Shown here: positions 10,695 through 20,530 of the stretch, in pieces | Layout of the letters: each line of letters starts with the position of its first letter | How positions within the stretch are numbered: position 1 is the stretch's first letter | From: Limnanthes douglasii subsp. nivea | Taxonomy: Eukaryota; Streptophyta; Magnoliopsida; Brassicales; Limnanthaceae | DNA: 64,000 nt | Reading direction: 5' to 3' | Assembly (NCBI GenBank): GCA_036936605.1 | Contig: JAUPFV010000003.1 | Location: 82,878,273-82,942,272 of the forward strand | Translations under genes and position numbers: made by a program | The notes under the pieces: generated by a model | Told to the model about the DNA's origin: nothing | The model's database searches: none | Seen by the model: the letters and a program-made list of their open reading frames with translations, nothing else

Positions 10695-10845
10695 TTTTAG
10701 TAGATGCGGAACGTAGTTAAATTTGAAACAGGTCTAACGTTGTAGATGTGAAACCTAGTTTAATGTGAAGCAGATTGAAGTGATAAATTCGGAACGTTAT
10801 GCAATTTTTAAAGTAAAGCAGAAGTAGTAGATGAGAAACCTATGC
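10695..10845 (+). repeat. Motif cluster H
   Basis: Four spread-out copies near 10,700, 10,742, 10,781 and 10,829, the third decayed. They lie in the probable intron between the exons ending near 10,880 and starting near 10,672 of the minus-strand gene. Confidence 0.7.
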
Positions 10846-11383
10846 AAATATTAAAATAGTAAAAAATGTAAGAAAGTTGGAATTGCAAACGCTTATCAGT
10901 TTGTTAGTGATTGGTATTGCTCAGCTTTCATCAACTTTTCTTGATATCTTATTAGAAAAATACTTCTTTATTATCCTTGATTTTTCTTCTTCTTCGTCTT
11001 CTAATTCTAAAAACTTAGGCTCTTGGCTTGTAGTGGCATATTTTTATTTCCATGTTTTAAACCAAATATGATCTTTATGTCATGGTTTGTAAGCTGTAAA
11101 AACTTTTCCCCCAATTTAAATGCTTCTTGTTCGTCATCATATGTTATTGTTATCTGCTCAATTACATCCCAGTGTTTATTATATATAGTCTTCTTTGTTC
11201 GAAGATCATAAGATGTCTTTAAAAGTGAGTAATAGGGTGTCTTCTTTGCTGCTTCTATATGTTCTGGCTTCATTTTTGTCTCTTCCATCTGTTTTAACAG
11301 TGCAAAGAGGTCGGACTTGTAGAAACATGTTTTTGGTGCCATTTTACCTGTAAAAGCAATAGTAAAGAAAAATATATCAGTTA

Positions 11384-11800
11384 TGATAGATGCGAAATTA
11401 TGGAAGTTAGATATGTGATGAAATGCGAAACGTATGCAAATTATAAATGTGGTAGATGCGAAACCTGTGAAAATGTTAAAACATGTGTTAGATACGAAAC
11501 CTATGTAAATATCAATGCACTGAAACACTGATAGATACGAAACCTAAGGAGATCTATGACAAAAAAACATCGCTAGATGCGAAACCTATGTCAAATGTTA
11601 AGGAGTACACACTGATAGATGTGAAACCCTATAAAAAAATTGTAATTATGGGGGAAATGATAGCTCCGAAACCTATGTGAATGTCAATGCACAGAAACAC
11701 TGATAGATGCAAAACCTAAAGAGATCTATAACCAAAAAATACTTGGTAGATGCAGAACCTATATAAAAACCTGCAATTACAGCCAAATATTAGCTGGGAA
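11384..11800 (+). repeat. Motif cluster I, upstream of the Ulp1-like gene
   Basis: About eleven copies near 11,386, 11,420, 11,453, 11,489, 11,531, 11,574, 11,615, 11,659, 11,702, 11,747 and 11,790, spaced roughly 32-44 bp. They lie between the ATG at 11,342 and the presumed promoter, so they may occupy a 5' leader intron. The minus-strand reading frame extending to 11,528 is only antisense repeat upstream of the real ATG. Confidence 0.8.
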
Positions 11801-11900
11801 ACCTATACAAATGTCACAAAAGCAGGTATGAATTTCAGTTACATTTAGTAAGACTCTTTGTATACAAAATTATAATTTGATTAAGCAATTTCTAAAGTGT

Positions 11901-11928
11901 CTCGTGTCTCTCTTTAGCGAGACACGAG
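11901..11928. repeat. Perfect 10-bp inverted repeat (hairpin)
   Basis: CTCGTGTCTC, 8-nt loop, GAGACACGAG. It sits just upstream of motif cluster I, near the start of the Ulp1-like transcription unit. Confidence 0.8.
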
Positions 11929-12480
11929 TAAATAGTGTTTCTCACTAAAAAATAAACTGAAAATAGGTGAAGTTAAATCGTAATCGTTTCAGTAAAACCC
12001 TAGGTTTCTAGAATGGATTGAATCAAACTTTGTTTTTGAAGAAAAACAATATAAAACTTACTGCTTTACCGGTATTATTGTTGTTGATACTCTGATACTT
12101 TGACTAGAATCGTAATCAGATTTGATACTCTGGACAGAGTCGAACCGAACTGTGTTTTTGAATTCGTCGGAGTCGTAATCAGACTGTGGTTTTTGAATTC
12201 GTCGGAGTTGTAGCCTTGATCGGAGAAGTATGTTATCATTTTTGATTCACCGGAGTGGTTATTGGAGTAGTAAACTGAATTCGATAGATAGTGAGGAGAG
12301 ATAGAGGAAGTTAAAAAGTCAGGAAAGAGAGGGAGATGGAGAGGGAGAAAGAGGTTACAAGTGTTTCAAAACGGGTCTTTATATCACGAGTAATTTTGGA
12401 AAGAAATTTGTGAATTATTTTGGGTCTTTATTGGTAATAGATTTGTGAAATGGGTCTTTATTGGTATGTATCCCCTAAAT
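11929..12480 (-). promoter_or_regulatory. Presumed leader and promoter region of the Ulp1-like gene, with terminal direct repeats
   Basis: On - this is CT-rich leader-like DNA (12,290-12,360), preceded by three direct copies of GGGTCTTTAT (read on +) at 12,373, 12,422 and 12,452, the last two in a near-30-bp repeat. A partial tandem of GAATTCGTCGGAGT(C/T)GTA lies near 12,160-12,210. No ORF. The repeats at 12,373-12,470 may be the subterminal end of the element. Confidence 0.4.
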
Positions 12481-12779
12481 TTTGCTTTATGTTTTGGTAA
12501 ATTTAGAAAAAAGATATCGTAGATAGTTGGTTAACAAAGTGTACAAGATAGTGATATGTAATAAAAAGTCCATCTTTTTCTATTATGACTCATGGTTTTT
12601 CGTCTCTCCATGGTAATTTACTATGAGCCATGTATTATTTATGACTTAAGGTTTAACAATAATTTAAAGGTACCGGACATCATCTAGGATGGACTATGAA
12701 ACTGACAATCCTAATTAAGATATGCAAGTATTAGAAATCATTGCAACCTTTACGAGATTAAGAACCTCAATTTTTCATT

Positions 12780-13340
12780 TCTTTTCTCTAAGCATCAAGT
12801 ACAATGACATTCAATATTGGACCGTCGAGAGTGGACACACTAAGACACCTATAACTTCATTCGAACGTTCATCCCTTGCGTCAGATATGCTGAGTTAGTA
12901 TGATATAAGTAAAATATTCCTCGTCGTTCATTTTTTCTATGTCCAGTAATCAAGAACAAATTGTCAACCCGAGACAAACTTATAAGTTGATGATTAAATT
13001 CCCCTCTAGATTGTGTCTTGTGCAACTCTGGTGCCGAATTCATCAATCATATCATTAGTTATTGTTGTTTCACCCAGAGTATATGGATCTCATCCAGTTC
13101 CAAGCTGGCCTTCTTGGATTAAAGAGGCGTCGAACCAGTCTTCCTCTCGAAATTTTCATTTTAGCGTTCTTGCTTTGATACGTTAATATACCATGTCCGG
13201 TGAGAGTGAAATGTAAGAGGTTTAGGCTCTTCTCCCGCCTTTGCCTATGCGGTATCACACTGAGTTTCACACTAAACGACTCTAGTCACAAGGTTGTCAG
13301 GCTAGTATAATCCTTACCTGAATTCTAACTTATTGTTGTT
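12780..13340 (+). pseudogene. LINE 3' fragment (zf-RVT region)
   Basis: Frame-shifted translations align with the end of the LINE at 45.8-46.2 kb. YDISKIFLVVHFFYVQ matches its FNIPHHSFILWLTVQ. An acid test is the stretch near 13,180-13,260: IYHV, two stops, then NVRGLGSSPAFAYAVSH, against TYHVWKERNSRVFGSPPSSA and VSH in that LINE. The fragment has many stops and no catalytic part. Short minus-strand frames here are shadows. Confidence 0.6.
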
Positions 13341-14400
13341 CTTTGCAAATGCAACCCCCTCATGTTGTGGTTCCGTTGTTGATTGTTAGACTTGTTGGAC
13401 CTACTCACATCCTAATTATGTTTTGTTCATGTTGCAACGCATAAAAGAAGTTTATAAGTCCATGACATTAATGCACACGTTTTTCTTTTTTGTTTTGTCA
13501 TTTTGACCCAACCTTGGGTCAACCGATTTATATTATTGCTCCCTTTCAAGTTTGTATACCAATATTCGAAGCCTGCTTTAACTAACTGTAAAAATAATGT
13601 CAGTTTATTTAATATTTTTTCTAAACAAAATAACTCCAAAAAATAATTATTATAAATGAACTCAAAATCATATCTTTCTTTTGGTATAGAATTTAATCAA
13701 TCTTCTTTTCATTTGAAGTATGGCTCTCAACCACCCATCTGAACGATGAGAAATGTAATCTTATTTCAACTAAAGTTAATGTTTTTTTAAAAATAACTTT
13801 CAGATATTTAATTTTTTTAAATGATCAACAATATATTTAATATTATAATTTTTTTGGGATATTTCATTAAATGATAGTTTTAGGATATTGTTTAAAAGGC
13901 TTTTTTAATGTTTAAAAATTATCATTTGGTATGCTTTATTATGTTTATTTTTATAGGTATTTTAGGTTGGTGAAGTAAAAATCACTTAAACTTTTAACAG
14001 TTGAATAAATTTGATAAGTGAGAATCAATTAAAAATAGAGAAATAACTTGGAAAAGAATATGAAGAAGTCTCGTATTGTGTAACAGATTACAGTTGCTAT
14101 ATTTTTTTTGTTACTAATCTCTCTAACTTTCACCTTTTTTACAAATAAAACATTAACTAATTATATAATGGTATTGATTTGGAGAGATCTTAAGTTGTTG
14201 CCTCCTCATTGGTGCAACCTTTTCTAGCCCTCCAGATGCTTTATCATACAGAGATAGTCCTTGGGGGCTGTTTTATTGTACAATATCAAACACAACTCTT
14301 ATACGTTGTTAAACATGAATTTCGAATACTTCATCGATGCTTGGAGGAGGGATGACTAACAGAAGCTAAATGCTAATTAGCTAATGATCGTAAGGGTTCC
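13341..14400. other. Intergenic DNA, nothing recognised
   Basis: AT-rich, with no convincing ORF or repeat. It becomes GC-richer after 14,180, near CTCATTGGTGCAACC, at the approach to old gypsy debris. Confidence 0.4.
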
Positions 14401-16340
14401 AAATGCGTGCCCACTGTGGACCTAGTCCACGGGCCCATGAGTCATTATTTTCAGAGCTCATCAAAGGGCCATATAAGGCTTTTCCAAGTTTTTCGGGCTT
14501 CGTGTATATGGGTTTTCAAGGATGAGAAATCAATATTTTTTCTTAGGACTAAGACACCGGGCTGGTCGCTTTGGCAATGGCCAAGTTGGCCGAGGTGGTA
14601 GCTTTTACATTAGCCAAGCTGGCTGAGTTAGCCATTTTATTTTTAAGCAACCAGGTTGGTTGCTTAAGGCCGCGTGACCAGACACTTGGTCGTATCGTGC
14701 ACCGAGGCTAATATTTTCGGATTCATGCTTGGCTTTCCAGCCAAGAACCTTTTAGTTGTCGATGTCGCACGATTAAGTATCTTGGTGTTTTGTTTGGCTA
14801 GTTTGCCTTAGATTTATTCGTGAGGTAGGATTGGTCTGACCTCGAGGTAAGCTTGGCCTGATCTCGAGGTAAGATTGGTCATGTCTTGATGAAACTTGGT
14901 CAGGTCTCAAGACAAGTTTATCCATACTGGATAGTCATGCAATCATGTGTGGTTCTTGAGTGAGCTCCCCTCAATTCAAAATTCGTTTTTTTTTTCATTT
15001 TCTACAAAGGGAGTGCTTCTTTAATGAGACTGATTTGATATCGAAGTAAGGTCAAATTGATACCGAGTTGAACGAGGCCAAGCTGAGACGGTCCTGAGGT
15101 TAATCTTTGTTGAGCGTAAGGCTTCCGAGTGAGAGTTTTGAGCTCTTTTTACTTTAAAAAACCTTTCTCTATATTCAGTAAGCGAGATGCTCCTAGAAGA
15201 TCATGAGCTGAGCCTGAGTGAGGGCGGGCTAATCTGATATCGTGTTAAACCCAAGTGATTCTAAGTTGATGTACGAGAGACGTCGAGTTAAATCCTCTTC
15301 TTTTTCCACCTAGATGCCATATTGATTGGTCTTGAGTGATCTTTCTTAAGATGAGAGATATTAGTGGTGTTTCTTATACATATTCGCCTCTGGTTATTTT
15401 GTTGTTAAACCAAGGTTATGTAGATGTTTGAATAAAATTTTTTTACACCTGGTATTTTCCTATCATTAACAGGTGCCCATTCCCCTTAGCTTATCATAAA
15501 TCATAGCAATCCAAGTTTTTGTGATATTCGCGGAGTAGATTTTCTGCTCTCTTTGGGAGAGCATGGGAAATCTTACTTTTGGATTCACGAGTGCTGAATA
15601 CTGTGAACCGGATCAAGCTAACCAAAAGCTGGTAGTTGTGTATTATTGATACGTGCCCATTCCACATATCTAGTTTTTGTAGTTGGGTATTTCTTTTGTG
15701 TAAGCTTGTGTTTTATTATTTCGTGGTGTTTGAATTTTGGGTGCATATGTGGTTCTTTTTGGTTGTAGTGTGGGCATAGTTACTCTTGGTTTTCTTTATT
15801 TTGTGAGGGATGTGTGGCCCTCATTCGTTATAAGCCATACATTTGCTTGTTGTTAGTAGTTCATCATACATTATTTCTTAGTAAAATAGTCTATTGATAT
15901 TTATGTACTTCTCCTACTTCCTATCAAGAATGAGGGATTCTTGGACAAGCTCATGTAGTTTGAGCAGAATTTTGAAGTTACTTAGTCACTTGTTTTCTCT
16001 TCCTTTTTTGTGTAAGCTTGCCTATGCTCTACCGATTTGCCGATTTATGTATCATGCATGTTTGTGCAGTGAACACCCTTAATGATTTCTTCCAGTTTTT
16101 TGTAAGTGTGTCTCTGTTATACTGATTTTCGAATTTAAGTATCATACAAGTTATCAGAGTTGAGATAAATCAGTTTAACTTAAATAAAGAGGGTATTGTT
16201 TTCCTTTGTGGTTGAGAAGTCATGCTAATCACTCTACAAGTGACATAGAGAACACTCAGTTGTGGGAAGTTTAAATAAAATAAATGCTTTAAGTGAACAA
16301 AATAAACTAGGTACAATGATTGTCAAAACGAGTTAAAAAA
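14401..16340. repeat. Unclassified old repeat DNA
   Basis: GC-richer than its surroundings. It has short internal repetitions such as CTCGAGGTAAG(C/A)TTGG near 14,838-14,875 and GCCAAG(C/T)TGGC(T/C)GAG near 14,578-14,620. The block GGCTAGTTTGCC to GTGAGGTAGG (about 14,798-14,830) recurs diverged near 19,497-19,528. It may be part of a long decayed LTR, but no coding region is visible. Confidence 0.35.
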
Positions 16341-17030
16341 TAACAAAGATTAAGAGTAAGGGTTGATGAGTCCGAATTCGAAGTGCTCCCCGGGAGGGCA
16401 GCCCAAAGTAAATCTCTCCGTAAACCGGACAGGCTCCAAGAACTTAATTCGGACAGGACTTTTGAACCGGGCAGATGACTTCGAACACTGCAAGCCTAAG
16501 GCAGTTCGAACTATGACTAAAGTACTAAAAAACCTAAACACTATCTGACTAAGCTACCTGCCCATCTGCTTAAAACTCATGGGTCTTTAAACATGACCCG
16601 GGTCCATTAAACTTGACCCGAAAGCCCATAAGGGCCCAAATTTCATACTATAAATACCCAACCACCAGCATTAACTATGGGTAACAAAATTTACTGCTGC
16701 CAAGCTGCTCAATTCTCTCTCCACCTTGAAACACCTTGAAACACCTTCACACCATCCTGAAACACCCTTACTCCGTTTTGAAACTCCACTTGAAATTACC
16801 AGCCTACCCTCAGGCTACTTTTATCCTCACCAAGGGTTAATGGGTCTTATTTTAAATTCTCGGAGGCTTACCCCTCTCCGGTTAGTGCTCCATCTTGATT
16901 ATTCTTGGGTTGATTCCTTGAGGGCTTTGACCAGTCCTTCTCGTGCCACTTTTTGGTTGCCTTGCACTATGCCTACATCACCGCCGACAACATGCTTAAT
17001 ACACTGGTGACATATATAATAAACGACCTT
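16341..17030 (+). repeat. LTR-like fragment with TATA box
   Basis: TATAAATA at 16,649-16,656 follows a GGGCCC-bearing stretch. About 200 bp later comes TCTCGGAGGCTTACCCC, resembling the R-U5 part of plant gypsy LTRs. It is read as a solo or truncated LTR on +. No primer site or second LTR was found, and the ends are uncertain. Confidence 0.4.
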
Positions 17031-19100
17031 GAAGTTGTGGAGCATATCCTTTCAAAGATCAGGTTGTATGAGGTGTGAATGTCTAGCATGAAAAACTTGG
17101 TAACCTCACACTTGGCCTATCTAATCATTCGAATTGAAACCTTTAACCGATCGATTCCCACATGCATAGTGGTTTGGCCTTGAACCTTATCACAAGATGA
17201 AATGTTGAGCGTATGAGGGTCTCGGAGGGGAGTTGTTTTGTGGCTGAGTTGAACAATACAATCACCACTAATCTCGTGTCTACTAAAATCCTCCAAGCTT
17301 CACCCAGAAATATCGGTTGTGATCAGGAGGAAATCATCGTACGTATGAAAAAATTCCTCGAGATCCTTGCCCGTGAAGAAGATGTCGGGTATGGATGTCT
17401 AGGATACACGTGGTTTAATCAAGTCGACCGTTGGCATGTCGATGGCAAAAGTCAACCCCCAGATTAAGCGTTTGTGGAAGCTATGCATGTAACACGTCCA
17501 ACTGGTACCTCCATGAAGAGTTAGAATGTAGGTTTTATGATTTTTACCTCTTATCTCGTTCTCTTTTGGGAAGACTCTCAGGTCGGTCCATCTCATCTCC
17601 TGCTTGCTTACCTTGGGCTTAAGAGCCTCATGGCGCATTTCAACGGCCTTTTGAACGTTATTACTAGCGTCCACTAAGTTTCTTGACAAAATCCCTCAGA
17701 TGTTATCTCTCAATCAACATTTGAATATCCATTTTTAGCACTCGATATTCCTTCGTGGTATGTCTATGGTCTCAATTGGTATTCACATTGCTTGTTGCAA
17801 TTTTGTGTTGTTAGCGCGATGACATATTTCCCGGATAGGATAGAGGGTTAGTATTTTTTTTCTTTACTCATAGAGGTAGGGATCATACATTAGTACCAAT
17901 TGAAGGTTGGTCTGCTCATCAGGGTGGAAACGCTACTACGAGGGTGTGAGCACTCAGACATTTTTTGGAAAATTCCCCTGTTTTTTTAAAGGCCTCTTTT
18001 CATTCGTGCCCATTTTTAGAATCCGCTTCCTCGTGGGTTGATATTTTTTTAAGCTCGAGATATTAGGTCAGCCACAGTAAGGGGCTTCACCTTGGTTTTT
18101 TATCGACATCTTAAGCAATCCTCTGAACAATAAGGAGCTAACTTGTATGGATATTTCTCCAGATTTCCACCTAGGTGGTAAGATAAGAAGCCCTTGCATC
18201 TTTTCATATCTTTTATTCAAAATGGGTATTACTTCAAGACAACAGTCATGTGTCCCATATTTAGCTTAAGTAATTCATAGTCTTTTATTATATTGGCTAC
18301 TTCATATCTAACTAAAGAGTATGTTGTATGTGATCAGTTATAAACATGTCGTACATGTCCAATGATTGAGCTGTCATCGTTCTTGTATTGGTGGCTTTAA
18401 TAACTTGTTCTCCAGCCTCGTCATATAGTATCGGCTCATCGATTTTTTCATTGATCTAAGTTGTAGACATAAGGGGATGAAGTTTTCCGATCTGAGGTGG
18501 GGAGGTCAAGCTTATCTTTCGAGCCTATTTAAATCTCCAATACCTTATTTCGCGTGGGTATGATGGTCTTTTTCATTGGGGTTCTGCACTGAAGATATGG
18601 CGACATCGAATGTGAATAATCCTTTAGTGGGGAAGAATATAGGTTTGTTTCTTTCTATGATCAACGTTGATTTCCGCATTCCACACCTTCCATACCGCGG
18701 TCGTGGTTAATAGCATGTCTCATTGGGGGTTAAGTACTCTTCTACATTTTTATCCATGAGTTAAATGAATGGTCTTTCAAACCTTCTTCCAGAAGCCCAC
18801 ACTACTTCTCTTTTAGGAAAATATTTTGATGGCTATTTGTTTTCTCGTGTAGTAGGTGAATTAAGTATGCCTTCATGTCTTCGCTCAAATTTTCCATGAT
18901 CCTTACTACAGAGTCAATCATTTCTTCTATGTATGCTTCCTCGGATTTTTTTGTTGCCTCAAATTTTAATTATTGCTCTCGTGGGTAGTCCATAATGACG
19001 GAGGATTTCATCGTTAGAAAGCTGATGAATTCCTACTCAGGCCAGCATGCGGATCTTCTTTCTATTCTTCATAGATTACTCCCGAATATCTTCTTAGTAT
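17031..19100 (-). pseudogene. Ty3/gypsy gag-protease remnant
   Basis: On -, the gag zinc-knuckle region reads DHRHTTKEYRVLKMDIQMLI near 17,775-17,710, followed by HLRDFVKKL. This is the HGHxTEEC-LK-LI-GHL pattern of plant gypsy gag with the last Cys changed to Tyr. Further on, YILTLHGGT (about 17,520) matches the IxTIxGGP linker before the protease. RILVDTRL near 17,290-17,270 is a damaged DTGS active site, and TSYNLIL (about 17,060) matches the end of the protease domain. Upstream gag is likely at 17,800-18,960 but badly decayed. No reverse transcriptase or integrase follows. Confidence 0.55.
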
Positions 19101-20530
19101 TGTATCGTTGACAAGAATTTTTAGAGGAAGACACCACTACATTGTATCCCACAACGGTTTAACTACGAGATGAGATAAAGAACTCTTCCTATATAAACAG
19201 ACAAACAAAAATTCAAAAGTTGAAAACTGAATGGGTCAGAAGCCCATCATAACAGATGCACTCCACAACCATTTTATATTTCAATTTTTTATCAAGATAT
19301 TTAGATTTTTCTTATCGGTTTGGAAAATTGGACCGAACCAAACCGATTCTTATTGGTTTCGGTTCTGTATCATTTTTTAGACTGAAATTTTGTATGTTCA
19401 GTTCGGTCCAAATCGACAAGTTTAGCGGTCCAGTCCGGTTTTGCGAAAAACTGGACCAAACCGGACCGATAACAGTGTTAGGTATAACCTTCTATGGCTA
19501 GTTTATCTTAGATTTAGTCATGAGGTAGCTAGTCATGTTTTGATACATGACCTAATGAGTATGTTTCTTTGGCTTTGCAACCAAGATTATGTTCGTACTA
19601 CAACATCCGACCATAGTCAATCAAGGACTTGGATATAAGATGGGTTTGGATGCGTTTAGACTTTAGGCTAAGTTGTGGCTGTTCTTATCTAAATGAATTA
19701 TACAAGGCTCAACCCTTATATCCTTATTTGACTTTATTCGTGCCCCACTTAGATGATATTTCATGCTGTATCATAAATATTTATTAATTCTTATTAAATA
19801 TTTTTTTTTATAAATTTTAAAATTCTTTCGAATTAGGGGTTTAATATATATTTTTTGTTCAATAGACAACTTCTTCTTTTTTACGAAAAACTATATTTTT
19901 AAGCTATCCGACATAATATTTTTTCACAACCAAATTACAAGTAACTCCGTGCACAATTGATTTTTTGCAACCAAATTACACATAATTCCGCAACTGGAAT
20001 AAATTAATTTTTTTAAAACTAATTTCTTACTTCGATTACATATATTTTCGCACCTGGAACACATTCCATCTTTTTTATTTAAGAAAAACATTTTTTATAG
20101 GTTAGTTTTGTTCGTCTTAAAAAAATAAAACTAATGATATTTTTTTATATTGTTTTTGGAGATATGATTTGAAAGATATAACATTTAAAAAAACATAAAA
20201 CAGAACATAAAAGAATAGTAAGGGATATTTCGGACTACCATATGATTATCTGTAATACTAATTTACCACGGGGTGTTATCCATACTTTATCAAATTTTAC
20301 GTGGTTATTAATAAATAGGTTATATATGAGATGGTTATTGATAGATGATAATTTATATAAAAATTTCAAACTAATTTTAAATTATATTAGTAATTAGAAA
20401 ATTAATTTAATTGTATATGAATTTAATTAAAACTATCCAAGGAAAAAAAGATGGGTTGGACGCTCAAAGAAATCAGTTCAAGATTTACACAAATCTTGAA
20501 CATTAACATTAGCGTTATCCTCCGCCTCTA
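19101..20530. other. Intergenic DNA with a CCGGTCC-rich repeat
   Basis: At 19,310-19,480 there are repeated GGACC(G/A)AACC and GGTCCGGTTT words in both orientations, a pattern common in plant non-coding repeats. After 19,490 a block resembling 14,798-14,830 occurs. From 19,790 to 20,500 the DNA is AT-rich without features. Confidence 0.4.

Larger units (their letters stand above)
6916..11342 (-). pseudogene. DUF1985-like / Ulp1 (C48) cysteine-protease gene of the MULE (candidate VANC-like protein)
   Basis: Seen on -. ATG at 11,342 (MAPKTCFY) opens an exon to about 11,010 ending FLQLTNHDIKIIFGLKHGNK, a pattern like plant DUF1985. Later exon pieces: about 10,672-10,450; about 9846-8760 (Pro/Thr-rich start, coiled-coil-like helix at the MKHRRFQQQIDELKKKLEEH part, then a long acidic repetitive region with recurring VVED and FEKKD); about 8519-8411; 8058-7770; 7680-7600; 7500-7277; and a last exon near 7130 to TAA at 6916. 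The protease domain shows the catalytic His in NHWTLLVID (about 7380) and the catalytic Cys in SLDCRVMVC (about 7085). Family members usually have DCG there, so G is replaced by R. Canonical splice sites bound the intron 8410-8059. In-frame stops near 9760, 8508, 7980 and 7594, and a frameshift near 11,030, break the gene. Ulp1-type enzymes process SUMO; in VANDAL-like elements related proteins act on methylation. Which applies here is unknown. Confidence 0.7.
2340..12370. mobile_element. Degenerate VANDAL/KI-type Mutator-like element (MULE)
   Basis: One block carries a MURA-type transposase on + (2590-4800), a small acidic ORF on - (5515-5900) and a DUF1985-like/Ulp1 protease gene on - (6916-11,342). 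All three are tied together by the same motif, GATAGATGCGAAACC, in every non-coding interval. Mutator-like elements that carry Ulp1-like genes (Kaonashi or KI-MULEs) and the Arabidopsis VANDAL families (transposase plus extra genes, no long terminal inverted repeats) are established classes. This block fits them in gene content and in the apparent lack of long inverted repeats. It cannot move by itself: the transposase lacks its first catalytic segment and all genes have stops. Boundaries are approximate; the right end may lie near 12,470. Confidence 0.7.

Noticed and set aside
2340..11800. Short repeats with spacers resembling a CRISPR array
   Set aside because: The setting is eukaryotic, spacing varies from 19 to over 60 bp, copies are diverged, they lie in introns, and no cas genes exist.
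1750..12500. Long terminal inverted repeats of the MULE
   Set aside because: I compared the left stretch 1750-2060 with the reverse complement of 12,250-12,500 by eye and saw only A/T-rich chance similarity. An alignment program should confirm.
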